From NCBI GenBank assembly GCA_031270015.1, contig JAISYH010000056.1, positions 1 to 42,120 of the forward strand: DNA of 42,120 nt, given 5' to 3'. Each line of letters opens with the position of its first letter. The first letter of the stretch is position 1. Source of the DNA: Burkholderiales bacterium (GTDB lineage Bacteria; Pseudomonadota; Gammaproteobacteria; Burkholderiales; Casimicrobiaceae). The notes below the pieces were generated by a model. It did not search any database, was not told the origin of the DNA, and was given only the letters and a program-made list of their open reading frames with translations. The position numbers and the translations under genes were made by a program. Positions 28,246 to 37,604 of this stretch are shown piece by piece.

Positions 28246-28296
28246 GATTCGATGCTTTTATAGTAATTCAGCGATTTATTTTTATGGTGAGTGATA

Positions 28297-28584
28297 ATGA
28301 CTAAACCAATTGCTAAACATCTCATCATCGAAGGCCACGTTCAGGGCGTGGCGTTTCGCGCCAATGCCATTGCGGTTGCGCGGAAGAAAGGGATTTCTGG
28401 TTGGATACGTAATTTAGCCGATGGGACGGTTGAAATTTTAGCGCAAGGAGATGCGGGAGATGTAGACGGCTTTGTCCAATGGTGTCGGTGTGGACCTCGG
28501 TTTGCCGACGTGACGGGGCTGATCGTCACGGACGTCTTTCCCGACCTTTCATTGGAAAGTTTCGAGCGAATACGCGATCGGTGA
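28297..28584 (+). CDS. acyP: Acylphosphatase
   Basis: This 95-residue cytosolic enzyme hydrolyses acyl phosphates. The active-site motif GHVQGVAFRANA contains the catalytic Arg, and WIRNLADGTVEI carries the catalytic Asn. I chose ATG 28297, with GGTGAG 5-11 nt upstream; an in-frame GTG at 28291 overlaps that sequence. Two further Cys residues (WCRCG) near residue 65 are not typical. It stands alone between the AT-rich patch and the asparaginase gene. Confidence 0.93.
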   Translation: MTKPIAKHLIIEGHVQGVAFRANAIAVARKKGISGWIRNLADGTVEILAQGDAGDVDGFVQWCRCGPRFADVTGLIVTDVFPDLSLESFERIRDR

Positions 28585-28625
28585 TTTACGCTTTACTTGT
28601 GTTACGCGGACAGGATTCGCAACAA

Positions 28626-28650
28626 AAAGGGCGGACTATGTCCGCCCTTT
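28626..28650. terminator. Convergent terminator between acyP and asparaginase genes
   Basis: AAAGGGCGGAC (28626-28636) pairs perfectly with GTCCGCCCTTT (28640-28650) around a 3-nt loop. On the minus strand a T-run follows the stem, which suits the asparaginase transcript; it also lies just after acyP. Confidence 0.8.
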
Positions 28651-28699
28651 AAATATTTGTATCTTAACCAATATTTTTCTTCTAAAACCGATATCTGAA

Positions 28700-29764
28700 T
28701 CAGTACTTTTCAAAAATGGTCTGAATTTGTTTCGAGTCTTTGGTTTTGGTCAGCGCCAATTGTAGTAATACTTTTGCTTTTTGAGGGTTCAACGTACCGG
28801 ACGCTACGAAGCCATACTTTGCGTCATCGATTTCCGCGTCTAACGTAGTCGCGCCGGTTGGCACTCTTGACGAGCGTACTACGGCGATGCCGCTTTTCGC
28901 GGCTTTTTCCAAGATGTCGAAGACTTTGTTGTACAGGTTGCCGTTGCCTACACCCGCCGAAACGATGCCTTGATATTTTGCGTCCACCAATGCTTGAACG
29001 GGAATTTCCGACGCATTCGCGTAATTGTAAATAATGCCGACTGTCGGTAGCTTATCAAGCCGCGATACATCAAATTCTGATTTCGCCGTATGCGCTCTTT
29101 CTGGTTTTCTTTGATAGGTGACCTTGCCATTGTACACATAACCTAATGGACCGAAATTCGGCGCGACGAACGTCTGCACCTCCGTCGTGCTGGTCTTGGT
29201 CACGTCGCGCGCGTCGAGTACCACATCGTTCATCGCCACCATTACGCCGCGTCCTTTGGAGTCGGGACTTGCGGCGACGACCACCGCGTTATAAAGGTTG
29301 AATGGTCCATCAGCACTCATTGCGTTTGATGGGCGCATCGCACCAACCAACACTACGGGTTTGTCGCTTTTCACGGTCAAGTTCAGGAAATACGCGGTTT
29401 CTTCCATTGTATCGGTCCCGTGTGTGATGACGATACCGTCAACATCATTTTGCTTCAACAATTCGTTGATTCGCTTGGCAAGTGTTAACCAAACTTCGTC
29501 ATTCATGTCTTGTGAACCGATCTTGACCACCTGTTCACCGGAGATATTGGCAACTTTTTTCATTTCTGGCACCGCGTCGATCAGAAGCTCGATGCCTACT
29601 TTTGCCGCTTGATATTGTGTTTCCGTCGCGGATTGGCTCACGCCAGCGATTGTTCCGCCGGTAGCGAGAATACGGACGTTCGGTAATTCTGCCGCCGTTG
29701 TGATGTTGGTCATTGCGCTCATCAATAGCGCTGCCATAAAATAAAAGAAAGGTCGGAAGTTCAT
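28700..29764 (-). CDS. ansB: Type II (periplasmic) L-asparaginase
   Basis: This protein has 354 residues. A signal peptide (1-24, MNFRPFFYFMAALLMSAMTN then TTA-AE) directs it to the periplasm. The first catalytic Thr is in ATGGTIAG (near 33-40) and the second with its Asp in THGTDTMEET (near 115-124); VGAMRPSNAMSADGPFN is the Lys-bearing family region in position, although Lys itself is not evident in this segment. It hydrolyses asparagine (and perhaps glutamine) to aspartate and ammonia. ATG 29764 has GGAGAA 7 nt upstream; an in-frame start further upstream (29806) would spoil the signal peptide. Confidence 0.93.
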   Translation of the reverse strand: MNFRPFFYFMAALLMSAMTNITTAAELPNVRILATGGTIAGVSQSATETQYQAAKVGIELLIDAVPEMKKVANISGEQVVKIGSQDMNDEVWLTLAKRINELLKQNDVDGIVITHGTDTMEETAYFLNLTVKSDKPVVLVGAMRPSNAMSADGPFNLYNAVVVAASPDSKGRGVMVAMNDVVLDARDVTKTSTTEVQTFVAPNFGPLGYVYNGKVTYQRKPERAHTAKSEFDVSRLDKLPTVGIIYNYANASEIPVQALVDAKYQGIVSAGVGNGNLYNKVFDILEKAAKSGIAVVRSSRVPTGATTLDAEIDDAKYGFVASGTLNPQKAKVLLQLALTKTKDSKQIQTIFEKY

Positions 29765-29943
29765 GATACGTTCTCCAAAAAACAGGAAGTTTATATTATC
29801 GTGCAATTGCTTTTATAGTTATTGCGATTTTGGTTGAGCTTATAACTTTTTTGTATCACCAAGTAGGTTAACAAACGTTATTTATCAGAATGCAGTCGCC
29901 ATTTTTACGCGATAAGCCGACATAAAAATTACAACGAAAAAGT

Positions 29944-30534
29944 TTATTCTTCCTTGATGGCTTCGACTTGAATCATCAAACGAACTTCAGGAAGATGCCC
30001 TTCAATAAGTCCATAGGAAACGCCAAAATCGCCGCGATTGAGTTCGGTATAAGCGTCAGCGCCGCACACTTCCTTTTTCCTCATCGGGTGACTGTCAAGA
30101 CATTTGAATCTTTTGATCGTCAGCGTCAATGGCTTGGTTACATCACGCAGCGTCAATTCGCCGCGAATTTCCGTCGGCGTATCGCCGTTAAATTTAGAGA
30201 AAGTGCCGCGATAGACGGCTTGCGGAAATTTTTGCACGTCAAAAAGATCAGGAGCAAGCGCATGCTTGTTTAAATTGTCGTTGCCGAAGTCTATCGAACC
30301 AATATCGATCACGGCTTCGACGTGACCGGTTTTAGCTTCGCGGTCCAACGTGATTTTCCCTATGGTTTTATTGAACTTACCCCGCCATACGGAAAACCCG
30401 CCGAGATGATCGGCTTCGAAACTGGGATAAGTATGGTTGCTGTCGATGACGTAGTTTTTGGGAGCAGCTTGCGTGTTGGCGATGGTAAAAGCCACTAGGA
30501 ACACCGCCAGAGGAATGAATATCAATTTCGTCAT
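29944..30534 (-). CDS. YceI-family periplasmic lipid-binding-like protein
   Basis: This 196-residue protein has a signal peptide (1-23, ending NTQA) and a YceI-type beta-barrel domain: YVIDSNHTYPSFEADHLGGFSVWRGKF, GSIDFGNDNLNKHALAPDLFDVQKFP and TKPLTLTIKRFKC. Family members bind isoprenoid or other lipids; the ligand here is unknown. Two Cys (in FKCLDS and EVCGAD) could form a disulfide. GGAGAG precedes ATG 30534. It is on its own transcription unit judging by about 100 bp on one side and 180 bp on the other. Confidence 0.92.
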   Translation of the reverse strand: MTKLIFIPLAVFLVAFTIANTQAAPKNYVIDSNHTYPSFEADHLGGFSVWRGKFNKTIGKITLDREAKTGHVEAVIDIGSIDFGNDNLNKHALAPDLFDVQKFPQAVYRGTFSKFNGDTPTEIRGELTLRDVTKPLTLTIKRFKCLDSHPMRKKEVCGADAYTELNRGDFGVSYGLIEGHLPEVRLMIQVEAIKEE

Positions 30535-30565
30535 GATCTCTCCAAGAAAGGGTAATATTCTACTT

Positions 30566-30593
30566 TCTTTGTCGAAAATATGCAGAACAAAGA
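30566..30593. repeat. Spaced 7-bp inverted repeat before the YceI gene
   Basis: TCTTTGT (30566-30572) and ACAAAGA (30587-30593) are perfect complements 14 bp apart, just before the YceI gene. It may be an operator; no regulator can be named. Confidence 0.3.
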
Positions 30594-30635
30594 TAGCGAA
30601 AATTCGCGTCTTGTTACCAATAGCTCAACAAAACT

Positions 30636-32495
30636 TTACGCCTGACAAGAACCGTTCTTGGAAGCGCGCTGGGATTCACGCGATTCGCCCGTCTTCTTTT
30701 CTCCTGTCAACCATAAGACGACTAAGCCGATCAACGCGGCGATGACTGAGGCAGAAAATACCGCTATTTTCGCCGCGTCAAAATCAATTGAGGCAGAAAA
30801 GGCTTGTCCGGCGATGAACAAGGACATGGTAAAACCGATACCGGCAAGAAAACCCGCGCCCAACAATTGCGCCCATGAGAATTCATCAGGCTTGCTCGCC
30901 AAACCGGAACGTACTGCCAACGCGGAAGCACCGAGAATACCGATAGGTTTTCCGAGTATCAGTCCTGCCATGATCGCGGCAATCAACCCTTGATGTCCGT
31001 CGATGACGCTAACCGAAACGACAACGCCGGCGTTGGCGAAAGCGAACACTGGCAATACGAAGTAGCTCGACCATGGCGCGATTACGCGTAGCATTCTGTC
31101 CGCCGGGGATTCGAGCCTCCATAGAATTCTCTCCAACGTTCTCATCGCCATTTCCGACAAACCGTTGCTCAATATTTCGCCGCGTTCATCTTCGACACTG
31201 ACAATTTCCTGCGCTTGCGACATCAGCGCTTTAGCGTTGGGAGGAGGCAAGGTGGGAATGAGCAACGCCAGAACGACGCCGCTCAATGTTGCGTGCAACC
31301 CTGATTGATGTACAAAAAACCAGAGCATCAGCCCAAGCAAGATATAAGGCAACGGATGATAAATCGACGAGCGGTTCAATACGACCAAAAGAATGATAGT
31401 CATTAGCGCCGCTGCCATGTATGGATAATGAAGGTTTGCCGAATAAAATAAGGCGACGACGAGAATGGAAACAATATCGTCGACGATTGCCGCCGCAGTC
31501 AAAAAGATGCGCAGTTCAATGGGAACGCGAGAACCGAGCATCGCGATCAGCGCAATGGCGAATGCGGTGTCGGTGGACAGCGGCACACCCCAACCGCGCG
31601 CCCATTGTTCACCCGATGGGACGATCAAAAGATAGAGTAACGCGGGAACGGCGATACCGCCGAGCGCCGCCATGATCGGCAGCGCGGCGGTTCGTCGTTG
31701 AGTGAGATGTCCGACGGTAAATTCGCGCTTGATCTCCAATCCGACGACGAGAAAGAAAAAAGTCAATAATCCGTCGTTGACCCAATGTCGCATCGACAAA
31801 TCAAGCGCGAAGTTACTGACATGGATACCGAGATGGCTTCTCCATAACTGTTCAAACGATGCGCTGAACGGAGAGTTGCTGATGATCAATGCCAATATCG
31901 AGGAGATCATCAGCATGACGCCGGCTGAAGGTCCCCAACGAGCAAAGTCGAGCGCGGCAACGCGAAAACGATGTCCCAACGTGCCGTTAATCGCGTCCGA
32001 GAGCGAAATCTTATCCCACGCGCCATCGTAGCGCCGTCCATTGATAAAAAAGGTCGGCGCGATCATTACATCGCTGGCGTTGGCGCTACGAATATCCGCG
32101 TCGATACGCATACGCGCCGCTTGACGTTCTTGTTCGGTCGGATGAACGTTGAAACGCTCGATAATCGCGTCGAGGTCCTCTTCGCATAATTGTTCGGAGC
32201 GTGTCATCATTTCGAGATGTGCCGCCCAGAAGTCTTCCGGTTTGACTAATTCCATCAACTCGGCGGCACGGCGGGCAAGATCGCTGCTCTGCGCGGGGAA
32301 ATGGCGAAAAACATAGCGGATGCGATCGCCGAAACTGTCGCGCAAATCGGCGATGCATACATTGACTTTACGAGCGGCGTCACACACATAACAACCGTAT
32401 TCGACTAATGTCACCGGCGCGCTTTCCGGTCCCAAAACATGATCATGATGGCTGACAGGATTGCTTAATCGACACGTCGCATGAACAGAGGACAC
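30636..32495 (-). CDS. nhaA: DsbA-like thioredoxin domain fused to Na+/H+ antiporter NhaA
   Basis: This protein has 619 residues. Residues 20-175 form a DsbA/thioredoxin-like domain: GPESAPVTLVEYGCYVCDAA with CYVC at 35-38 and the cis-Pro segment IAPTFFING at 145-153. Residues 180-610 are an NhaA antiporter with about 12 helices; the ion-site acids are present in LSTDTAFA (Asp near 309) and AAAIVDDIVSI (Asp pair near 339-340). There is no signal peptide, so the redox domain should face the cytosol, as the NhaA N-terminus does. GTG 32495 is the start, with TAGGAAAAATACC upstream. It is 45 bp after the nitrilase gene. Confidence 0.92.
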   Translation of the reverse strand: MSSVHATCRLSNPVSHHDHVLGPESAPVTLVEYGCYVCDAARKVNVCIADLRDSFGDRIRYVFRHFPAQSSDLARRAAELMELVKPEDFWAAHLEMMTRSEQLCEEDLDAIIERFNVHPTEQERQAARMRIDADIRSANASDVMIAPTFFINGRRYDGAWDKISLSDAINGTLGHRFRVAALDFARWGPSAGVMLMISSILALIISNSPFSASFEQLWRSHLGIHVSNFALDLSMRHWVNDGLLTFFFLVVGLEIKREFTVGHLTQRRTAALPIMAALGGIAVPALLYLLIVPSGEQWARGWGVPLSTDTAFAIALIAMLGSRVPIELRIFLTAAAIVDDIVSILVVALFYSANLHYPYMAAALMTIILLVVLNRSSIYHPLPYILLGLMLWFFVHQSGLHATLSGVVLALLIPTLPPPNAKALMSQAQEIVSVEDERGEILSNGLSEMAMRTLERILWRLESPADRMLRVIAPWSSYFVLPVFAFANAGVVVSVSVIDGHQGLIAAIMAGLILGKPIGILGASALAVRSGLASKPDEFSWAQLLGAGFLAGIGFTMSLFIAGQAFSASIDFDAAKIAVFSASVIAALIGLVVLWLTGEKKTGESRESQRASKNGSCQA

Positions 32496-32540
32496 GGTAT
32501 TTTTCCTATCAAACGCAAAACAATATTAATTAAAAATATT

Positions 32541-33380
32541 TTAAGCATGCGTGAGTCTGCGATGTTTGAGCGCAGGCAATCGCGCGCGCGCATCGAGCAT
32601 TTGTTCGATATTGATTTCGGCGCAGACCACACCTTCACCTTCGGCAAGCCCATTGACGATTTCCCCCCAAGGGTTGATCAACATCGAACATCCAAATGTT
32701 TGACGACCGTTTTCATGAACGCCGCCTTGCGCCGCCGCCAAAACATAACATTGATTTTCAATCGCGCGCGCGCGTAATAATACTTCCCAATGCGCGCGCC
32801 CCGTCGTATAAGTAAACGCGGCGGGCATCAGAATTAGCGTGATTCCGTCCGGCGACGACGCCAACGCGCGGTAGAGTTCGGGAAAACGAAGGTCATAACA
32901 GATCGACAGCGCGACACGTCCACAAGGAGCGTCGAACGCAACTGGTTCAATGTCTCCGGCTTCGATCAAATCGGCTTCGTCGTAGGCTTCGTCACCGTAC
33001 GAGAAACGAAAGAGGTGAATCTTGTCGTAACGGGCGATGCGTTCGCCATTGGGGTTGTACACCAAACAAGCGCTGCGCGAGCGGTCGGGATCATTGCCGA
33101 TAATCGGAACGCAACCACCGACTAACCAAATATGATGTTTTTTCGCCGTTTCCGCGAGAAATCGTTGTTGTGCGCCGTCGTTATCCTGCTCGCGCAATCG
33201 TCGTCTATCGGTCAACGACGCGCCCAACGAGCCGAAGTATTCAGGCAGCAGAATCAACTCCGCGCCTTGTTCGACAGCTTCGCCAATCAACCTTTGCGCT
33301 GCTGACAGGTTTTTATCAAGCCGCATACCAGACACCATTTGAACAGCGGCAATTTTCATATTACGCAAGTCGTTTTCCAT
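32541..33380 (-). CDS. Nitrilase-superfamily amidase (carbon-nitrogen hydrolase)
   Basis: This 279-residue cytosolic enzyme has the full catalytic set: Glu in LLPEYFG, Lys in YDKIHLFRF and Cys in SICYDLRFPELYR. A nitrilase gene of this type next to yhdP and glnE is common in betaproteobacteria, and relatives act as deaminated-glutathione or omega-amidases that repair side products. The exact substrate is not settled by sequence. ATG 33380 is used; a second in-frame ATG (33359, MKIAAVQM) is about as likely. It lies 28 bp after yhdP, suggesting co-transcription. Confidence 0.9.
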   Translation of the reverse strand: MENDLRNMKIAAVQMVSGMRLDKNLSAAQRLIGEAVEQGAELILLPEYFGSLGASLTDRRRLREQDNDGAQQRFLAETAKKHHIWLVGGCVPIIGNDPDRSRSACLVYNPNGERIARYDKIHLFRFSYGDEAYDEADLIEAGDIEPVAFDAPCGRVALSICYDLRFPELYRALASSPDGITLILMPAAFTYTTGRAHWEVLLRARAIENQCYVLAAAQGGVHENGRQTFGCSMLINPWGEIVNGLAEGEGVVCAEINIEQMLDARARLPALKHRRLTHA

Positions 33381-33408
33381 GATTCATTTCACACAAAGAT
33401 CGATGGTA

Positions 33409-36400
33409 TTACGGTTCGTGCGCGATGCCGTTTCGCACCACATTTTTCTTTTCGACGATCGGATCGCTCCACGAACCTTCAATATGGTACTCATAGCTAA
33501 ACATTTTTCCGATAGGATCGTCAAGTATCATTTGACCAACCAACGCGCTCAGTCCAACGGCGGCAGCGCTGACCGGCGTGCTCATCAACAATGCTGCCGC
33601 GCCGACGGAGACGCCTTCGATCATGCTGGGACGCACCAGTACGTCTAATTGCTGCGTCTCTTTGGCTAGATCGATGTTGCCTGAAAATTTGACTTTGGCG
33701 GCAGGTCCATCCAGCAACAAATCATCGGTAGTCATGATACCCCCGTTGATCGTCGTATTGCCTCTGATCGTATCGAACGCGAAACCTTCGCTGAACACGT
33801 CACGGAAATCCAACGTGATACGGCGTGGCAATGCCTGCAAAGATAATACCCCCAATAAGCGACCGATACCAGGTTCGATTTTGGAAAAATGTCCACGCTC
33901 GACACTGACTGCCAACGTTCCGTCGAGTGTTTCCAAGTCGAAATCGGTAGGGGCGTTTGCCCACGACAATACTCCGCTGATTTGCGTGGCAGATGCGACA
34001 AAACCTTCGGGAATGCCGAAATAGCCCAGAAATTTTTGCATGTCGTTAATAGCTACTGCAATACGCATTTCTGTTTTTTGCTTGGCAAGAGTAGTATGCC
34101 ACCAACCGTTAGCGTCGAATTGCCCTGCGTCATTGACAAGATAAATACGCTCGATGCGCCAATCGGCGCCTTGCGGTTTTGCCAATATCTTCATATGACC
34201 AACATCGCGTCCCCGATAAATCAGTTTCGCAACATCGACATCAAGTTCAGTCCACGAATTACCGCTGTCGCGCTTGATGGCAATTGCCCTATCGTTCAAT
34301 GCGCTACCATCATGACTATCATCATCAGTTTCAGGCAGCACCAGTTTGGATAATCTCGCTTGGATATGATCGTTTTCAGTTTCGCCTGCTTTGGCATTTT
34401 TCCATTCGATTTCACCCGCAAGCTCATCGCTATCAATATTGATTTTCAGACAATAATTATTGAATTCGCCGCAAAGCAATGATGTTTCATCGGGCGTTAC
34501 GGACAATTTGACTCGATGCAATGTTTGTCCAAACGCGGTAAGCGCGTTCGTCGAGAAATCGGCGCGGGACAGCGCTACGGTTTCCCCATGATTCTTCGGT
34601 AAGGTGTCAAGCAACGCCAGCCAAGGATCGAGATCGATCTGCGGCAAAGATCCGTTAACGTAAATGCCTTTGTTTTTTGGAAGCGGCAACATTGATACAG
34701 GCTCGCCACTGTAAATGGAGGTCCGCGTCGTTATCCATGGCGCGTCCGAATGATCGCGCTCGCGCTGCGCAACGACTTGCATGGTCGACACTTGCGGCAG
34801 TTGATAATCGATACGCCAGATTTCTTCATTGTCGCTTTGATCAAGTATACTGCGGACGATACGCAAAGATGTTTCTTGTTGCGAAGTTTTAGCGAATGGT
34901 TCGGGCAAATCGATGGTTACGCCTCGCAGCGAAGATTCCAGCAACCAATCAGCGTTCTTTTTATCAATATTTGCCTTCAGATGGAAACGCCATGGGATTT
35001 CACCTCGAAAGTGTTCTGCCAGAAAAAAGGGATAATTCTCGCGGATGCGAGCCATTGAGGCCATTCCTGTGCCTTTAATGGCGACACTACCCTCGCTATT
35101 GTATAGAACGACTTTCCCCGTACCACCCAGTGCGGCGAACGATAAATCATCAGCACGAATGCTGTCTTCAGTAAACGAAACCACGCCACGTATTTGAGAA
35201 AGCAGCGGTACGTCGGGGATCATCAACGTATTTTGGCTCAACGCCAATTCCCCATTGACTTTGCTATGATTCGGATCATCCACGCTCAAGGGGATATCGA
35301 GCGATAGTGACAATAAACCCATACCGTTGCCGCGCGCGTCTTGCAATAAATGATTTATCGCCGTGCCGACCGGACTTTCCTCAAGAAAGCGAAAGTAAAT
35401 ATCGAGATCGCCTTGCGTTTTTCCATCGACGAACAAATGCGGAAGATCCGCGCCTAAATCAGGAATCACCGCGCGTACTGGTAACATGTGCGCTTCGAGT
35501 ATTTCCCCTTGTTGCGCCTCGATGGTCATGCTTTCGTTGTGAAAGAGTAGTTTTGCTTCGAGGTCATTGATGGGCGGCCAGTCGGGAGCGTAACGCATGA
35601 GGACGTGATGCGCTTGCGCCTCCACCGAGAACACGCCGGCGTTTTCGTCTCCGTCGGAAAATGGAAATTTGGCGAGATCGCCGCGCAATATCACTTTCCC
35701 CTGATCCGCTTGTCCCGCCAGCAGACTTGTTTGTAGCCAGTCACGAATGTCGGAGTCAACGATCAACGGAATATAACGATAAACGTGCGTCGCTTCGGCG
35801 CGGTGGACAGATGCTGTTAGGTCAGCAATACCGGCGGCGTCATTCGCTTGCCAAGTTCCGCCGAGCGTAATGTCGACATTATCGTTAGCGAAACGCAAAT
35901 GATCAATATTGATATTGGTGATTTTCCCGCCATTTTTCTGCCATTGCAATTTACCGTCTAATTTTTGCAAAGGTATTTTTTCGATAAAGATTTCGGGGAA
36001 CTCGACGGCAGCGTCCACGCCATTCAATATCAGCGTGCCGCCTGCATCGTCAAAGCTAATATGCGCGTCGATGTTGTCCAGTCCGGGATAATTTTGGTAG
36101 GGATTCAACGTAAATCCGACCAACGCCGCCGTTCCATGCAACGATGGATTCTCGCCGCTTTCCCAATACAGCGTTCCATTTTCCAGTATGCCGTGCGGTT
36201 GTAGTTTGGCAAGCAGAGCCTGTTGCGCGTCCCATGCGGGAATGCTGGCAAATAGTTTCACTAAAGGCGCAAGCCGCAAACGGTCGAAATCAAGCCGTGT
36301 TTGCGACGCGCGCGACAGTAACGACAATAAATCAGACGGCGCGTTTTCTTCCGGCGTATCGGGTGAAAGCTGCATGGACAACTGAATGTTGGCGGATGGA

Positions 36401-37440
36401 AACATTGTTCCGTTTTCATCAATGAACGAAAAATTATGCGCGGCTAATGTATAACGGTTGTCTTGCCGCAAACCAGTAAAACGCCCATTGGCTTGCTGCA
36501 CGTTCAGCAGCGGAATGGGATCGGATGAATTTGGCGCCAGATGCGCGCGCGCATCGTGAAGCGCGACATCCAACGTGAAGTCAGTAATACGTTGATTGAC
36601 GATCGACAGCCAACTTTGCGCGTTGCCGCTGCCGCGTTCAACAGCAATCGGTAGATCAAACCATTGTGACAGTAAAGAAAAATCGACTTGTTCGAAACGC
36701 GCATACCAGCGGGATGCGTCTTTGGTCGTTTCACCGCGGATATCGAGACGAGCTTGCGTGTCTGTGTCGAAAACACCGCGAAAAGCGATCCGATAACGAT
36801 TCAATTCTTTTTCACCGCGCAACCCGAAATTTTGCATCGTCAACAACGGCGCGTTGCGGTATTCATCTTTCCAGTTCAGCGTTCCACGCACGATTTCAAT
36901 AGCGTGTTGACGTTGCAACCAAGCGGCAAATTGTGTGGCGTTCTCTTCGGATTTCTGTGATGCCGCCAGCGGAATGCCGCCGATGAAAATGTTGCCCGCA
37001 GCATCACGGCGCATGGTCAGCGTCGGCGCTTCGATACGCAAAAACCGCAAACGCACATCCCAATGAAACAGCGAACGCCAGCTTACCAGCATCGTCACTT
37101 TGGGCAGATCGACATGCGCTTCTTCCAGCGCCGCGTCGGTAATCACGGGTTTTTCGTAAATACGCAGATGATGGACCGTCAGTTGCGGATTCCATCCGTT
37201 CCAGCCGGTTTTCATTTCGTCAATGGTGACGGGCAGACCGAGTTCTTTTTGTAAAAGCGATGCGACTTTCTGCGGATTGGCGTCAAGCTGCGGCAGTAGC
37301 ACGAACCGGGCACTCAACAAGACGACGGCGAACAACACCGTCATTCCGATAAGAATGAACGATAATCCACGAAGTAGCTTGTCCTGTTCCAAAATCAAAA
37401 TTCGACCGATGGCGCGTTGACACAATCGGCAGTCGTTCAT
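33409..37440 (-). CDS. yhdP: YhdP-family AsmA-like envelope protein
   Basis: This 1343-residue protein has one N-terminal membrane helix (about 24-46, LRGLSFILIGMTVLFAVVLL) and a very long periplasmic part rich in beta-strands, ending in the AsmA-like C-terminal region (IEPGIGRLLGVLSLQALPRR, then DFRDVFSEGFAFDTIRG). In E. coli YhdP, TamB and YdbH bridge the periplasm and move phospholipids to the outer membrane. Length is slightly above the E. coli protein (about 1270). AAGGT precedes ATG 37440. It is divergent from glnE and followed by the nitrilase gene. Confidence 0.93.
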   Translation of the reverse strand: MNDCRLCQRAIGRILILEQDKLLRGLSFILIGMTVLFAVVLLSARFVLLPQLDANPQKVASLLQKELGLPVTIDEMKTGWNGWNPQLTVHHLRIYEKPVITDAALEEAHVDLPKVTMLVSWRSLFHWDVRLRFLRIEAPTLTMRRDAAGNIFIGGIPLAASQKSEENATQFAAWLQRQHAIEIVRGTLNWKDEYRNAPLLTMQNFGLRGEKELNRYRIAFRGVFDTDTQARLDIRGETTKDASRWYARFEQVDFSLLSQWFDLPIAVERGSGNAQSWLSIVNQRITDFTLDVALHDARAHLAPNSSDPIPLLNVQQANGRFTGLRQDNRYTLAAHNFSFIDENGTMFPSANIQLSMQLSPDTPEENAPSDLLSLLSRASQTRLDFDRLRLAPLVKLFASIPAWDAQQALLAKLQPHGILENGTLYWESGENPSLHGTAALVGFTLNPYQNYPGLDNIDAHISFDDAGGTLILNGVDAAVEFPEIFIEKIPLQKLDGKLQWQKNGGKITNINIDHLRFANDNVDITLGGTWQANDAAGIADLTASVHRAEATHVYRYIPLIVDSDIRDWLQTSLLAGQADQGKVILRGDLAKFPFSDGDENAGVFSVEAQAHHVLMRYAPDWPPINDLEAKLLFHNESMTIEAQQGEILEAHMLPVRAVIPDLGADLPHLFVDGKTQGDLDIYFRFLEESPVGTAINHLLQDARGNGMGLLSLSLDIPLSVDDPNHSKVNGELALSQNTLMIPDVPLLSQIRGVVSFTEDSIRADDLSFAALGGTGKVVLYNSEGSVAIKGTGMASMARIRENYPFFLAEHFRGEIPWRFHLKANIDKKNADWLLESSLRGVTIDLPEPFAKTSQQETSLRIVRSILDQSDNEEIWRIDYQLPQVSTMQVVAQRERDHSDAPWITTRTSIYSGEPVSMLPLPKNKGIYVNGSLPQIDLDPWLALLDTLPKNHGETVALSRADFSTNALTAFGQTLHRVKLSVTPDETSLLCGEFNNYCLKINIDSDELAGEIEWKNAKAGETENDHIQARLSKLVLPETDDDSHDGSALNDRAIAIKRDSGNSWTELDVDVAKLIYRGRDVGHMKILAKPQGADWRIERIYLVNDAGQFDANGWWHTTLAKQKTEMRIAVAINDMQKFLGYFGIPEGFVASATQISGVLSWANAPTDFDLETLDGTLAVSVERGHFSKIEPGIGRLLGVLSLQALPRRITLDFRDVFSEGFAFDTIRGNTTINGGIMTTDDLLLDGPAAKVKFSGNIDLAKETQQLDVLVRPSMIEGVSVGAAALLMSTPVSAAAVGLSALVGQMILDDPIGKMFSYEYHIEGSWSDPIVEKKNVVRNGIAHEP

Positions 37441-37604
37441 AATAATACCTTATTGCCGCTGAAAAACATCGTGAACGGAAACACGCGCGACACCCCGAAG
37501 TGTTGCGCATCATGATTGTACTCTGCCTGTTTTATTTTTTGCGACAGGTATGTCACGGTGTTTTTGGAAACTTGATAAAAACGCCCGTTCATTTTGGAAA
37601 TGTT

